Shown here in pieces: positions 24,501 through 33,480 of a DNA stretch of 64,000 bases. Position 1 is the stretch's first letter. Each line of letters opens with the position of its first letter. Location of the stretch: positions 21,668,501 through 21,732,500 of the forward strand of contig NC_054758.1 of the NCBI RefSeq assembly GCF_018143015.1. Direction: 5' to 3'. Source of the stretch: Lytechinus variegatus. Its lineage: Eukaryota > Echinodermata > Echinoidea > Temnopleuroida > Toxopneustidae. The translations under genes were made by a program, and so were the position numbers. The notes beneath the pieces are model-generated. The model ran no database searches. It was not told the DNA's origin and saw only the letters and a program-made list of their open reading frames with translations.

Positions 24501-27500
24501 AAAGAAAAGATACAAGAGTTTCTTGGACTACTTTTACAGACTGCTTGAAAGATTCATGGACATTACACAGTATGCACATCTCATGCTTGAGTAAACCCCA
24601 AACTTCAAACCTTGTTTTCTCCCTATTTTTTAAGCTCTTGCTGAATTTCCTCTGCATTCAATCAAGTACGTGTACATAATGGTTATTGTTGGTCAATTTT
24701 AACATATTATATATCATTTTAAAGCTTAGGAAATTTGATTTTTAATCTAAATGAAAATCTTAATATTCATTTTGGTCGACTTATTGTTGGTGTGGCAGGT
24801 CACATATAGATCTAAAGGCCGGGGGGGGGGGGGTTTCACAAAGATTTAAGTATGACTTAAGTCGCACTTAAATGCCGACGTGTACATGATATGCAATGCG
24901 CGATCTTATTGATAGATACGCAGTAGTGCGCGTCCTCATGGCACGATCTGACCAATGCGGTCAAGCCTTTCATACCGTACACAACTCGGTATTTAAGTGC
25001 GACTAAGTCATACTTAAATCTTTGTGAAACACCCCCCAGGTCACAACGCCCGAGCCTTGTTGGAGCGGTCGTGGAACGGAGAGAAAAAAATCATCACCAC
25101 TTGCTACCGTTCACCATTTTCGATTTCGATTGTTTTGGGTTTTTTCGATTTATGTTTTTGATTTCTTCCCCTATTTTGTGAGCGAAATTCGGCCTTCTTT
25201 CCCTACCGCTCCATGACCGCTCCAACAACGCTCGGGCGGTGTGACCATGCCTTTACCTTGTCTTCTGTTAGGACTCCCTGTGTGGCAAGATACATGTAAG
25301 GTTGACAGTTATGTTTGGCTTATGTTCTCTTGTTCTTATGGATTATAAATGCTTCATTTTTAGACACTGTCAACTTCCACAACAGCTTTTCATCATACAA
25401 CTTAGGCCAAAAGCTTCAGTCACTGTTGCATTGGTTGTTCCGCTGAAACCCATTGGCTCCACTCACCAATTACAGAGGGGAAAATGTTTAAAAACTCCTC
25501 CAAACAGACGGCTGCCAGCTGTCTACATCTTGGTTTCTTAAAATTGAATACCGGTACTAAATTATAATTATTTTTCTTAATCAAAAATAGAGATTGGTTT
25601 GTGAGAATTCAGACCAGGGAATACATGTAATTATGCTTTACAAATTTTAATAGCATTTTTGTCAGAAACAGAAAAGCTCTAAACTATATAAAATGTAATG
25701 TACAGTCCTATGTAAAAATATGCTATACAAAAGACTTTATGCATAACAGTCTTTCCAAAATGTGGAGCAAATTGCGATGGGATACCAGAAGAAAATTGTT
25801 CCCTGCAGACTATGTAATTTTACTTTGCATAATTTCAATAAATAGAGGGCCTACAGAAAACATTATCACAATAGAGCTTTTGACCATAAATGAAAAAAAA
25901 AAGATACCAAACTTCCAAAGTATGATGAAAAAACAATCACAACTGTATGGAACTGAGTATTTTGGGGCATCAAAAGGGATATTTTAAACAGCTTTTTGGC
26001 ACTATTATGCAGTTTTGCAGTGTCTGACTTCGAGCAAATTTCCAAGGTCTGTGATTGTTATTGAATGTCAGAGCAAGCTCCTCGGTCACATTTCAAGGTC
26101 AAATAAACCCACTGCTTTTCTGAATATCTCAATCTGGGACGGCTGTATTTCAGGTTTGATCTGGATGCCATCATTCAAATTCTCAGTCAGACATCGCTTT
26201 GCTTGGATTCGCCTTGGGCAAGTACATGTACAGTAGGTATAGATACAGTAGCCTTAGGGGAGACAGGGGTTAGTTGGAACATGGGGAAGTTGAAACATTG
26301 TAATTTTCTTTAATGCCTGTAAAATAAATTTACGCAATACTGCCCTCAATTTACTGCTATTAATAATACAACAGTGTTGAATTATTATTGCAATAAATTG
26401 AGAGCAGTATAGTGTAAATTTATTTCACAGGCATTAAAGAAAATTACATTGTTTCAACTTACTTACCCCATGTTTCAACTAACCCCGGTCTCCCCTACAC
26501 CATTAAAAAAAAATCAGAGGACAGAGGAGCAGAAAAGAGAACAGTTTCTTTTCATGGCAAAATCTGATTTTTCGTTCTCAGTCTGAGAAAATGGGCCAGT
26601 CAAAATATGCGCAGATCTCCGGATCCGATGGCATGCTCATTTGAATTAAGCGGAACCATGACTCCACTTGTTCACTGCTACCACCCTGCCTGTGGGGAAT
26701 CTTCAGGTAGGACTATGGTATGCCAATGTTGTACAGAGCACACAAAATATCACTTTTGTGACCAAAATTACTAATTTCCATACCGTTGCAATTTATTTTA
26801 CATTAGTAAGTTGGGAATAATTTTTGTATTCACCAGAGAGCTCAAAAACTTGAATTTTGGGCATATTTTTGTGTACGCCCTCTATTGGTGGAAAGTAATA
26901 TGGCAAGAAATTTTTCATTTTTTGATCTCTATTTTTGATTAAGAAAAAAATTATTTAAAGTGTCAAATTCAAATAAGAGCCAAGTTGTATGAATAATAGG
27001 TGTAATGGAAACTATCAGTGTAAAAAAATCAGGCATTTGCCCCAAACAAAAAGAGAAAATAAGCCAAACATTGCCACCCTTATTTTGCCACACATGGAGA
27101 TATAACTGAGAACAAGGTTGTAATCAGGGACTGTTTTATAATTATGAGGGGAGCAATAAACAGCTCTCCTAGATCTTTTAAGCTCTTCTTCAACATACAA
27201 GGGGAGTTTTTTGTCCAATTAACAAAACAGATGGAGGAAATGTATGTACAATAAAGTTACAATCAACAACCAAAGGAAGTATATGTAATCGTTTTACAAT
27301 GTTTTGTAATTAGATTATGTGTTATCAAAACCTGTTTGAGTTAGGTTTTGACTTTGGCTTAAAGTTAAGTCACTAACAATTTTTTTTTTCAGGGGCTCCA
27401 TTTTAAATTTTTTTGGCAAATTTTGGGGGATCCTTTTGCATTTCGGGGGCTCTTATTTAAATGCTACTTTTTTGTATTTTGAGGAATACCTGTTCACTTA

Positions 27501-30500
27501 TTAATGAATTATTATTTTTTGTTCAATATTGTATGATTTTTAAAGTTATTTTTCATGCTTAGAATCTTGGATGTGGGTGTGTGTGGGTGAGTGCGTGTGT
27601 GTGTGACTTGGATATACCTGTTCACTTATTAATGAATTATTACTTTTTGTTCAATATTGTATGATTTTTAAAGTTATTTTTCATGCTTAGAATCTTGGAT
27701 GTGGGTGTGTGTGGGTGAGTGCAGTGCGTGTGTGTGTGTGTGACTGTGAGTTGGACTTGGATATAAATGAATTCAATATCTAATTTCTACTCCATCTATT
27801 CCAGTACAATACCCTGTACTCGGCCATGTACATGTAATAAAGGCCCACATCCCCTAACTTTTCCTGAAGTTCTTTGAAAATGCAGATCTCCATGAAAATT
27901 TCATTTCTCTATTGGGGAGTCTAAATTCGGTGAGAATGTATTCATTAAGAACTTAAATATACATGACAATGAAGAAATCATCAAACTTTATTGGCAGTTT
28001 TGAATAATATTCATGAAATGTAAACTCTGTCTGAAACAGAAAATCACCATCATTGAGGCCTTTACTGAGTGAATTGTCCCCCAGAGCTCTGGCAGAGACA
28101 GAGCTCTAACTGGCTAGCTAGTAAAAGCGCCAATGCGTAAGCCTGCCGCCAGCCTTGTAAAATAGATGGAGCTTTGTTTGATGATTTATTGTCTGATATA
28201 ATACCTCATCCCCTAGAAAAAGAAAATAAATGATTTTTTAGTTATAATTAATAAATAAGGTAACTTATTTTGGAAGTTAATAAGCCGTTTTGAAAAGCAA
28301 AGCCGAATGACAACTCACCAATGCTAGGTTACAAGTCTCAGGGATTTATTTCCTGTGTAATTCGAATTATTTAATCACAGAATCGTGATATCTGTAGGGG
28401 AAACATGTGCATTCAAAATTGCACATGGTGGTAGTCATAATGGACCCCTATACATGCAACTGTTTCCCGACCGTTGCATCAATTTTTTTTTTCCGTACTT
28501 GGTACCATGTGTATGGAAATACGTGGTACAGAAAAAATAACGCAACGTTGGAATTTGAAACTGCGCTACTCGCTATCTTTAAGGATTAATCGTGACTTTG
28601 AGTGTTGGATTTTAGATGATTTTTAAATGGTAAGCGGAGCTCGAGCATATTGAGTTGTTATTCACTGGGCAATAACCATGACTTTGGGTGATTTCGAGGG
28701 CGACTTTAGGCATTTCCGCGCAGGTCAACGATCGTGAGGCGTGCTATTAATCGCGCTACCAAAAATGGATTAAGGCGCGCATGTAGCGCGCGATCGCTCT
28801 CGCGCGCCTTAAAATCGAATCCCTGTTGTAATATCATATTCATAACCACTCATGGTTTCAAATCGTCTCGTGTGTGAAGGATTCATATGCACCTGGTGCA
28901 CGCGAATCTTTCACACCCTTTTTACTAAAATAACTATGACTTTACATCATAGCTAAGAATTCTACTTTTTCTATAACACTTACCGAACCATATGGATCGT
29001 TTGTTGAATTCTCTTTGCTGTTTTTTTTAATAAAATAAGAGCATTTTTCGTAATCTTCACGTAGATGCCTCTTGATCAGCGTTGATATCAACTTTTGCCT
29101 AAAGAGGGCGCGCGATATTATTCACCAAGCCGGTAGGCACTTAAGAACCAAGTTTGAAAGGATACTCGTAAAATTATGTCACTCTCGCCGATGAATATTC
29201 ATTAGATCGTGGTCGTGCGTGTTCAATACACACTGAGTGCATGCATGCAGAGAGTTTGTATTGAACACGCACGACCACGATCTAATGAATATTCATCGCG
29301 AGAGTGACATAATTTTACGAGTGTCCTTTCAAACTTGGTTCTTAAGTGCCTACCGTACCTTTGTTTACGGTGTTGCAAGCTAGCTGCATTCTAGGCGATC
29401 AGCATTATTTTCTTGCTCATTCAATCTACTTTCATCATCATCTTGTCAAAAAGATGGCGTACTTTACCAATAACTTATAAGTATATACATGAGATGCAAC
29501 CTGTTGATTTTTGGTACAATTTCCTATTATGCGCTGACAACTTGAATTGAGAATGTTCGATACGAAAAATTGCTTTTCGATTGTTGTTTGCGTACTTTCC
29601 ACCGCAGTATTAAGGACGGATCGAACGGAGTATCCTGGTTGAGACTTGGAGGTAAGCGATAAAAACACTTTTATAAATAATTTCCAATTCATTTTTAAAA
29701 CAAACTTAAATCCTTAAAAAAAGATATCATTAGTGGAGAAATACTGAAACGTTTGGCATTTTTCATTCCCTCACATTCGTGTGATGAATGAAAACGTCAA
29801 AGTCCACTATGAAACCACATGCGTTGTGCGAGGTTAGTATTACTAGCCTCGCATGTTGTGTGAGTGATTCATAACCTTGTTCATTGAATGAGTGCATGAC
29901 TCATGTCATGAGAACTGTGGATAATAAGGGTGGTATGGTAGTGGATCGTATTACCGAACACTTTTCATGAATTTGATCATATCAAACACATTATTCCAAT
30001 AAAATTCACAAAACTTTCACCATAAATACACAAATACCTACAAAATATAAACATGCAGAAATTTTGCCGAAATTGTTTTTTATTTTTACGACATCAGCTT
30101 CCAATCGGACCCCTCTTCGCAAGTGAAATATTTTGGTCACTTGAAAAGGTATCGTATTACCGAACGTGTGTTTTCTATGGAAAAAGTTGGGAAAACAACA
30201 AAGTCACTCATGAGCTATTTTAGCTATTTTGACCATATTTTATTGTTTTGAGGATATAAAGACTCGAAATTGTGATTTTGATAATTTTTTATCATTTTTC
30301 TATTTAAGTTCCCTTTGGGAGTAAGTTGCAAAAGTTTGACTCGGTGAGCGTATTTGATTATTTTCTGACACATATGATGCGCGCGTTCGGTAATACAAGG
30401 CCGGTCGGTAATACAATCACTCACTATATCTATATTACCTTAAAATGTTTCTGATCGTGATAAAGTGGTATGGGCCGTGGTATGTTAAGTGTTCAATGCT

Positions 30501-30853
30501 TTGATATTGACGTCAAATTGTATGAGATTGAGTGTAGATCTATACGGTATAGGCCAAGTCTCGAGACCCAACTTTTGAGGGCCTCTCTCACGTCTCTTCC
30601 GCCCGTACACCCGGGTACCCATGCCGTGGTATCGCTTCTAAATTTCCGCAGCACGACCCCATGATAAAGAATTACACCCCCCAATTCTACTCACCTTTTC
30701 TGTTGGAATTCCATGGTTTATGAGGTACATAAACCCCACCTTTGTCAACGCATCATGGACTTCATCAACAAGCTTTTCGAATTTCTTCTGGTCAGTTACT
30801 TCTGTATCTAAACGAAAGCAATCAAAGTCGATGATCGCGATGCTCTTCGCCAT
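10673..30853 (-). CDS. 2-oxoglutarate/Fe(II)-dependent dioxygenase, 7 exons
   Basis: Seven minus-strand exons join in phase to a complete 310-residue protein, a normal length for the isopenicillin-N-synthase-like family. The start is the ATG at 30853; the stop is TAG at 10675-10673. Residues 5-20 (IAIIDFDCF) and 39-50 (VGFMYLINHGIP) match the N-terminal DIOX_N region. Iron ligands are H201 and D203 in HTDYGG and H258 in VHRV; R269 and S271 (RQS) are the expected 2-oxoglutarate carboxylate contacts. All key residues are present, so it should be active: family members couple oxidative decarboxylation of 2-oxoglutarate to hydroxylation or desaturation of a small molecule. The substrate cannot be told from sequence. 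No signal peptide or membrane span is seen, so it is probably cytosolic. It resembles the widespread hxnY/UPF0676-type oxidoreductases more than prolyl hydroxylases. Introns of 0.7-9.1 kb are full of repeats. Confidence 0.93.
10917..11216 (+). mobile_element. tRNA-derived SINE, near full length
   Basis: The head contains an A box (TGGCCCAGTGG) and a B box (GGTTTGAATCC, one base off consensus), the internal RNA polymerase III promoter of tRNA-like genes. The body has GCTGCACTCGACCCAGGTGA, and the tail TGCGCTATATAAGCATGTTGG then ATT-rich sequence. It lies in dioxygenase intron 6, antisense to the gene. Truncated relatives: 10222-10440 and 47395-47590. Confidence 0.85.
11440..12050. repeat. old diverged copy of the DR1 tandem element
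   Basis: Shares ATAGCAGCAGTGCTGACTTT and repeated TTGACCTTGATCAT, TTTCATGAACTAG and ACTTTCAAAGTTATGA words with the elements at 14981 and 22931, but with many differences and no intact TGACCTTTGACCT. Lies in intron 6. Confidence 0.7.
12352..12462 (-). CDS. dioxygenase exon 6 (residues 220-256)
   Basis: 111 nt, acceptor TAACTAG, donor GTAAGT, phase 0. Reads VQDVEGDWISAKPVEDAVIV then NLGDLMQMWTADKLIAS, the NLGD-LM-WT core that precedes the second histidine in this family. Confidence 0.96.
12484..12760. repeat. (ACT/CTG/AAT)n trinucleotide microsatellite
   Basis: Long runs of ACT, CTG and AAT triplets directly upstream of exon 6 in intron 5. The Thr/Leu/Asn-rich open frame across it is a product of the repeat, not a gene. 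Confidence 0.9.
13135..13280. repeat. unclassified dispersed repeat, copy 1
   Basis: Shares GTACAGTCCTATGTAAAA, TGCTATACAAAAGACTTTAT and AATGTGGAGCAAATTGC with 25665-25810, and more weakly with 21110-21260. No terminal inverted repeats or coding capacity are obvious. All three copies lie in introns of the dioxygenase gene in the same orientation. Confidence 0.65.
13641..13752. repeat. duplicated intron 5 block (partner of 14045-14160)
   Basis: Carries TGTTTGAGTTTTTACAGAC, CAGATATGGTTATTTAC and GACCAGGGCTTGAAC, matching 14045-14160 with scattered differences. It is part of the local duplication that also copied the end of exon 5. Confidence 0.7.
13805..14046 (-). pseudogene. two partial copies of dioxygenase exon 5 end
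   Basis: Two tandem blocks about 125 bp apart (13805-13929 and 13930-14046) each contain, on the minus strand, a stretch reading ITLLIKDKQGGLE followed by GTGAGT donors at 13818-13813 and 13943-13938. The true exon reads ITLLFQDKQGGLE. Neither copy has the HTDYGG metal motif or a convincing in-phase acceptor, so they look like decayed exon duplications. A larger flanking duplication (13641-13752 against 14045-14160) supports a local segmental event. Confidence 0.8.
14191..14376 (-). CDS. dioxygenase exon 5 (residues 158-219), HxD motif
   Basis: 186 nt, acceptor CTGATTAG, donor GTGAGT, phase 0 both sides. Contains ILRSLYYPPP, the typical strand before the metal site, then CGEHTDYGGITLLFQD with iron ligands H201 and D203. 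Its 3' end and donor are partly duplicated twice in the downstream intron (13805-14046). Confidence 0.96.
14600..14709. mobile_element. MITE fragment, ATGGCAAAGTTA family
   Basis: The right side reads CAATGGCAAAGTTATCATA then CCTTATGAAACAGACCCC, resembling the right end of the element at 53015-53173. The left inverted end is not clear. Confidence 0.45.
14981..16083. mobile_element. tandem-repeat element with DR1 motifs, copy A
   Basis: Begins AACAAGTGGAATGCCTCTGG and has a GTCTCACCTGC word near its start whose inverted form GCAGGTGAGAC ends it. Between are about six diverged units of roughly 155-190 bp, each with TTTCATGAACTAG, CTTTCAAAGTTATGA and a GACC-rich block. TGACCTTTGACCT occurs at 15195, 15348, 15511, 15674 and 15866. 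The 3' end has a GCCGCCGTCGGAAAAGCGGC hairpin. No coding frame. Lies in intron 4. Confidence 0.8.
16271..16387 (-). CDS. dioxygenase exon 4 (residues 119-157)
   Basis: Reads MWPDETIPEFRQSMEELY then RWCTKLNHRILDVIGHCL. The W-P-D-E...F-R core is a strong family signature. Acceptor TTGATAG, donor GTTAGT, both phase 0; 117 nt. The internal ATG is not a start. Confidence 0.95.
16561..17577. mobile_element. TIR DNA element holding a LINE 3' end
   Basis: Ends TTAACCCTAAAAAGACTGGG and its inverted form (AGTCTATTTAGGGTTAA), with mirrored GGGGGGCTGATTCAGCCCCCC blocks just inside each end. A second inner mirrored region has GCGATAAATCCGCCG and TCGCGATCG words. The middle carries the last codons of a LINE reverse-transcriptase protein (16999-17153). 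No transposase is seen. Confidence 0.7.
16999..17250 (+). mobile_element. LINE ORF2 C-terminal fragment
   Basis: One frame reads RHSLYPKTIPEWNLLSEDV then about 30 more residues to a stop near 17153. The P-x-T-I-x-x-W-N-x-L/S-x-E-D-V pattern is the usual C-terminal end of non-LTR retrotransposon ORF2 proteins, also seen complete at 32400-32516. The sequence after the stop is probably LINE 3' UTR. 5'-truncated. Confidence 0.7.
18085..18357. mobile_element. MITE, GTCTTACAAAG family
   Basis: Ends CCAGGGGTCTGTCTTACA and TGTAAGATGTGGCCCTGG; the subterminal GATTCGATCAACC is mirrored by GGATCAATCGC. It carries a 'ggaaatccatccat' block like the element at 10063-10546, so it is the same family without a SINE insert. 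In intron 3. Confidence 0.7.
19939..20012 (+). mobile_element. SINE tail fragment
   Basis: Contains TAAAGCGCTTAGAAACGACG and AAGCGCTATATAAAAGCGG followed by (ATT)n, the tail pattern of the tRNA-derived SINEs in this window. The head is missing. Confidence 0.6.
20487..20730. repeat. 126-bp tandem duplication beside exon 3 donor
   Basis: Two units (20487-20612 and 20613-20730) share GGGAGAGA(T/C)AGGATGAGTG, GGATGGAGTGAGGGGAGG and AAAGATGCCAAGC. The second unit ends within a few bases of the exon 3 donor at 20738-20733. Confidence 0.85.
20739..20808 (-). CDS. dioxygenase exon 3 (residues 95-118)
   Basis: Short 70-nt exon between a TTTGTAG acceptor and a GTATGT donor. Reads CCPERERDLKQCFNY then TVKAATED, phase 2 in and phase 0 out. 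The first bases of the following intron are a tandem duplication (20487-20730), so the donor sits at the edge of a repeat. Confidence 0.9.
21110..21260. repeat. unclassified dispersed repeat, copy 2 (diverged)
   Basis: Shares ATACAGTCCTATATAGAAAT, AAAAATGTGGAGCAAAATGC and TGCAATACCATGAAAATCATTCCCTG-type words (in shorter matching blocks) with 13135-13280. Lies in intron 2. Confidence 0.55.
21507..21631 (-). CDS. dioxygenase exon 2 (residues 54-95)
   Basis: Acceptor CTCAG then ATACGTAAC; reads IRNTFTASKKFFELSEKTKL, the family's 'KKFF' helix after the NHGI segment. Ends GAACA before a GTAAGT donor, phase 2; the codon is completed by the G of exon 3. Intron 1 (21632-30694) is the longest at about 9.1 kb. 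Confidence 0.93.
22931..23877. mobile_element. tandem-repeat element with DR1 motifs, copy B
   Basis: Nearly identical to 14981-16083 at both ends and through most of its length but about one repeat unit shorter. It has TGACCTTTGACCT near 23308, 23472 and 23664 and the variant TGACCTGTGACCT near 23145. Same start, same GTCTCAC...GTGAGAC ends and same GC-rich 3' hairpin. The close match suggests recent movement. Lies in intron 1 of the dioxygenase gene. Confidence 0.8.
24821..25037. mobile_element. MITE with GGGGGGTTTCACAAAGATTT ends
   Basis: The left end GTTTCACAAAGATTTAAGTA and the right end TACTTAAATCTTTGTGAAAC are perfect inverted repeats, bordered by poly-G and poly-C. The next arm block (TTAAGTCGCACTTAAAT) is mirrored with small gaps. 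217 bp, non-coding. Confidence 0.85.
25039..25246. mobile_element. MITE with GGTCACAACGCCCGAG ends
   Basis: The left end has GGTCACAACGCCCGAGC and GTTGGAGCGGTC; the right end holds the inverted GACCGCTCCAAC and GCTCGGGCGGTGTGACC. It abuts the previous element directly. Non-coding. Confidence 0.8.
25665..25810. repeat. unclassified dispersed repeat, copy 3
   Basis: Shares CAGAAAAGCTCT, GTACAGTCCTATGTAAAA, TGCTATACAAAAGACTTTAT and AATGTGGAGCAAATTGC with copy 1. In intron 1. Confidence 0.65.
26255..26497. mobile_element. palindromic MITE, TAGGGGAGAC ends
   Basis: The ends TAGGGGAGACAGGGGTTAGT and ACTAACCCCGGTCTCCCCTA are inverted repeats, and the arms continue with CATTAAAGAAAATTAC and a mirrored 'ttgagggcagtat' block to a short centre. 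243 bp; nearly the whole element can fold back. Confidence 0.85.
27488..27747. repeat. 128-bp tandem duplication
   Basis: Two nearly identical units start ACCTGTTCACTTATTAATGA (27488 and 27616) and end in a TGTGGGTG/GTGTGT microsatellite. The units differ at very few positions, so the duplication is recent. In intron 1. Confidence 0.9.
29132..29354. repeat. long near-perfect palindrome
   Basis: Arms of about 100 bp, starting GGTAGGCACTTAAGAACC and ending GGTTCTTAAGTGCCTACC, with very few mismatches, around a short centre near 29243 (GTGCATGCATGCAGAG). The arms include GATCGTGGTCGTGCGTGTTC. It may be a recent MITE copy. In intron 1, about 1.4 kb from exon 1. Confidence 0.88.
29946..30420. repeat. 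region with three GTATTACCGAAC motifs
   Basis: GTATTACCGAAC occurs at about 29949 and 30154, and in inverted form (GTTCGGTAATAC) near 30384, with a further GGTCGGTAATAC next to it. This suggests an inverted-ended element close to the dioxygenase first exon. Boundaries are uncertain. Confidence 0.45.
30695..30853 (-). CDS. dioxygenase exon 1 (residues 1-53)
   Basis: Begins at ATG (MAKSIAIIDF) and ends GIPTEK before a GTGAGT donor (30694-30689), phase 0. 159 nt. It encodes the family's N-terminal beta strand and the GFMYLINHGIP segment. Upstream sequence to about 31000 contains palindromic GTATACC/GGTATAC words and no TATA box I would defend. Confidence 0.95.
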
Positions 30854-31122
30854 TTTTTTCGTTTAACAGATAGCAATGGATATTTTGTAATGTGATGATG
30901 CAAGATAGATTCAACGCGGTTTGGTATGTTACCCGTACCGTACCCGGGTATACCGTATACCGGTAATAAGTGCATGTATATATGCACGTGCATGCCCGAT
31001 ATGATCGAACGTAACGGGGTACGGTCTTCGGGTACGCAATTAAATATCTTGCGCAAATCGAATCTTGTTCGAAATTTTGTTTGGAAGGCAAATCCAAAAA
31101 TGGCACCATGCATGTCAAAATT

Positions 31123-31303
31123 CAGGGGCCGCGGAACGGTTTTTCAAAGTGGGTAGGGGGATGACCATGCAGAAAATTGCAATCATATGGTCATTTTTAG
31201 CCGGCCGGGGGCTGAAGCCCGTACCCCCCTCCCTATATGCTTCGAAGCAGGGGGGGGGGGGCCGGGGCTGGGGGCTTCAGCCTCCCGGCCGCGGATTGTC
31301 CCC
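31123..31303. mobile_element. MITE with CAGGGGCCGCGGAACGG start
   Basis: Begins CAGGGGCCGCGGAACGG and ends CCGGCCGCGGATTGTCCCC; GCTGAAGCCC and GGGCTTCAGCC are mirrored inside, around poly-G. The better-preserved member is at 34802-34951; fragments lie near 47100 and 62572. Confidence 0.7.
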
Positions 31304-31892
31304 TAAAATTGGCATTTTGGTGACATTTTTACCATGGTATCATCATCTGCATGAATTCATTGAGTGTTTTATAGTAATTAAAAAGAGCAAATTAAGCCTT
31401 ATAGAAGTGATTTCTGATTATGGTAATTAAGTTACATATTTCGCGAGGGAGTGTAACGAGCGAGTGGTTATAATTGGGCAAAAAATCAAAGCTGAAGTTG
31501 TAAAACTCGTTTAGGGGGTCAATTATCATAAGGGCATCCTTGGGAGGTGTTGCGAGCGTGGATAACAAACTCAGACTTTTAGAAATTTCAATAAGAAATG
31601 AAAATAAAACATTCTGAGCAGTTTTTGCAATCATTAAAAAAATCTGCATCTAACAGAAGATTTAAGACGAGTACGAAGTGGGAGCTGAATCATACTGACC
31701 AGAAATGAGACTCAAGAATACGGGAATCGAATAATTAAAATGCGATCGAGTGCGAAGCTATATAGCTCATCGCAGGCGCGTACGCAGGATTTTTGAAAGG
31801 GGGGGGGGGTTCGATCTGATTTTTTTTTAAATCTCCAGCCCAGTCTCTAAAAAAGTGATGAGCGGGGGGGGGGGAGGTGATGATTTTTTTTT

Positions 31893-32684
31893 TTCAGCAC
31901 TGCAAATAAGACAATAACATTTAAGTACTTGGGCGTTGAGATTTCGAGTGATCTCTCCTTTGACAGACACATTGACAACATTACCAAAAAGGGAATGAAG
32001 ACACTTGGCTTCTTAAGGAGAAACTTGCCCGGTAAGTCATGCTCCAAGGAAACCAAAGCTGCCTGTTACAACACACTTGTTCGGCCTATCGTGGAGTACG
32101 CAAGTTGTGTGTGGGATCCCCACACCAGCAAAGCCATTTCCAAGGCAGAATCTGTGCAACGGAGTGCAGCTCGCTATGTGATGAACAATTACTCAAGACG
32201 ATGTAGCGTCACAACCATGATTGATGCGCTTCAGTGGAAGACCCTGCAACATCGTAGAGCAGTGTCAAAGCTTACTATGATGTACCGAATCACCAACCAT
32301 CTGATTGACATCCCCGACGACCAGTTGGTACCGCTCAACACTCCAACCAGAGGCCACAGCAAGAGATTTCTAATCCCACGATCACGCACATCACTACTGA
32401 AGGATACGTTCTTCCCAAACACCATCCGTTTGTGGAACGGTCTACCTGAAAATGTGGTCATCTCACCATCGATCGACATCTTCAAGACACGAGTCAGAGA
32501 TGTCGTCTTAAACTAACTCAAAATATGAGAACAATTTGTATATAGTGTATATGCGTTCGTTTTTGGACTTATTTTCATCGAGCTTTGCTACGAGCAACAC
32601 GTTTAATTAGCCGATAGACAACCAACTGTTGTGCGACGATACTCCGTGGAGGTTTATGCACACTACTGGAAGAAGAAGAAGAAG
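31893..32684 (+). mobile_element. LINE ORF2 C-terminal part with 3' UTR
   Basis: One open frame runs to TAA at 32514-32516, reading FKYLGVEISSDLSFDRHI, then TLGFLRRNLPGKS, TLVRPIVEYASCVWDP and NTIRLWNGLPENVV. The YLGV, LGFLRRNL, RP-LEY-A--VW-P and W-N-LP motifs are the thumb/C-terminal region of jockey/CR1-type non-LTR retrotransposon reverse transcriptases. The polymerase catalytic domain (FADD) and endonuclease are missing, so it is a 5'-truncated copy. The 3' UTR ends in (GAA)n at 32668-32684. The frame has no stop over about 200 codons, so it is not old. Confidence 0.9.
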
Positions 32685-32699
32685 TGGGGATGGGGTATG

Positions 32700-33480
32700 T
32701 AACAGTGCGGTCATGACCCGCGAGCGAGCAGAACTGTTCTCGTTTTTGCGTTGAAAACATAACCTTTTTGTCAATAGTTTGTTGGTATCATAGTCGATGC
32801 TACATGTCCTTCGGATCGTAGCACTCATGATATGGCCTTGATCAGAACACTAGAAACTTGAGAAATGTCATGAATAATTACGAGCGAGCCGAAATGTTTG
32901 CGTTTTTCCGTCAAAACATACAATTCTTCTCAATAGCTTGTTGGTAATGATTACATATTAGTTGATGATACATGTCCTTCTGCTCGTAAGTCTCATGATA
33001 TATGGCCTTGATCAAGAGACTAAAAACTTAAGAAATTTCATAAATGATTACGAGCGAGCGGAGTGAGCGAGCCGAAATTTTCGCGTTTTCCCGTCAAAAC
33101 ATACATTTCTTGTCAATAGTTTGTTAGTAAATCAAGTATTAGTCGATGCTACATGTCCTTCTATTCGTAACACTCATAATACGGCCTTGAACAGGAGACT
33201 AGATACTTATGGAATTTCATAAATTATTACGAGCGAGCGGAGCGAGCTAACCGACATTTTAGCGTTTTCCGTCATTTTGTTTTTCATACTATTGGTAAAA
33301 CATATTTTGTAAGAAAACGTATGTCTCAGTGTCTTGGTTCACTTGTATTCATAAGTATACATCATGATAATCATGTATGGCCTTGTTAATGGCGATAGCG
33401 TGATCATGTCGGCGACATGCGGAAATAAAAGGTATAATAAAATGGAGCGAGCGAAGCGAGCGGAAATTTTTTCTGTGTTT
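32700..33480. repeat. tandem repeat with CGAGCGAGC units
   Basis: Five units spaced about 165-215 bp contain ACGAGCGAGC..., GCGTTTTNCCGTCAAAACATA, TAGTTTGTTGGTA, GATNCTACATGTCCTTC and ATGGCCTTGATCA words, progressively diverged. They fill the right half of the hAT-like element. Confidence 0.8.

Larger units (their letters stand above)
25265..27110. repeat. large imperfect inverted repeat in intron 1
   Basis: The left arm (about 25270-25590) has CTCCCTGTGTGGCAAGATA, ATGTTTGGCTTATGTTCTC and TTTTTCTTAATCAAAAATAG; the right arm (about 26925-27110) has the inverted forms. The 1.3-kb interior contains dispersed-repeat copy 3 and a complete palindromic MITE. It may be an old DNA element with later insertions. 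Confidence 0.5.

Noticed and set aside
31893-32516. Retrovirus or LTR-element polymerase
   Set aside because: The motifs are those of a non-LTR (LINE) ORF2 C-terminus with a simple-repeat tail; no LTRs, gag, protease or integrase are seen anywhere in the window.
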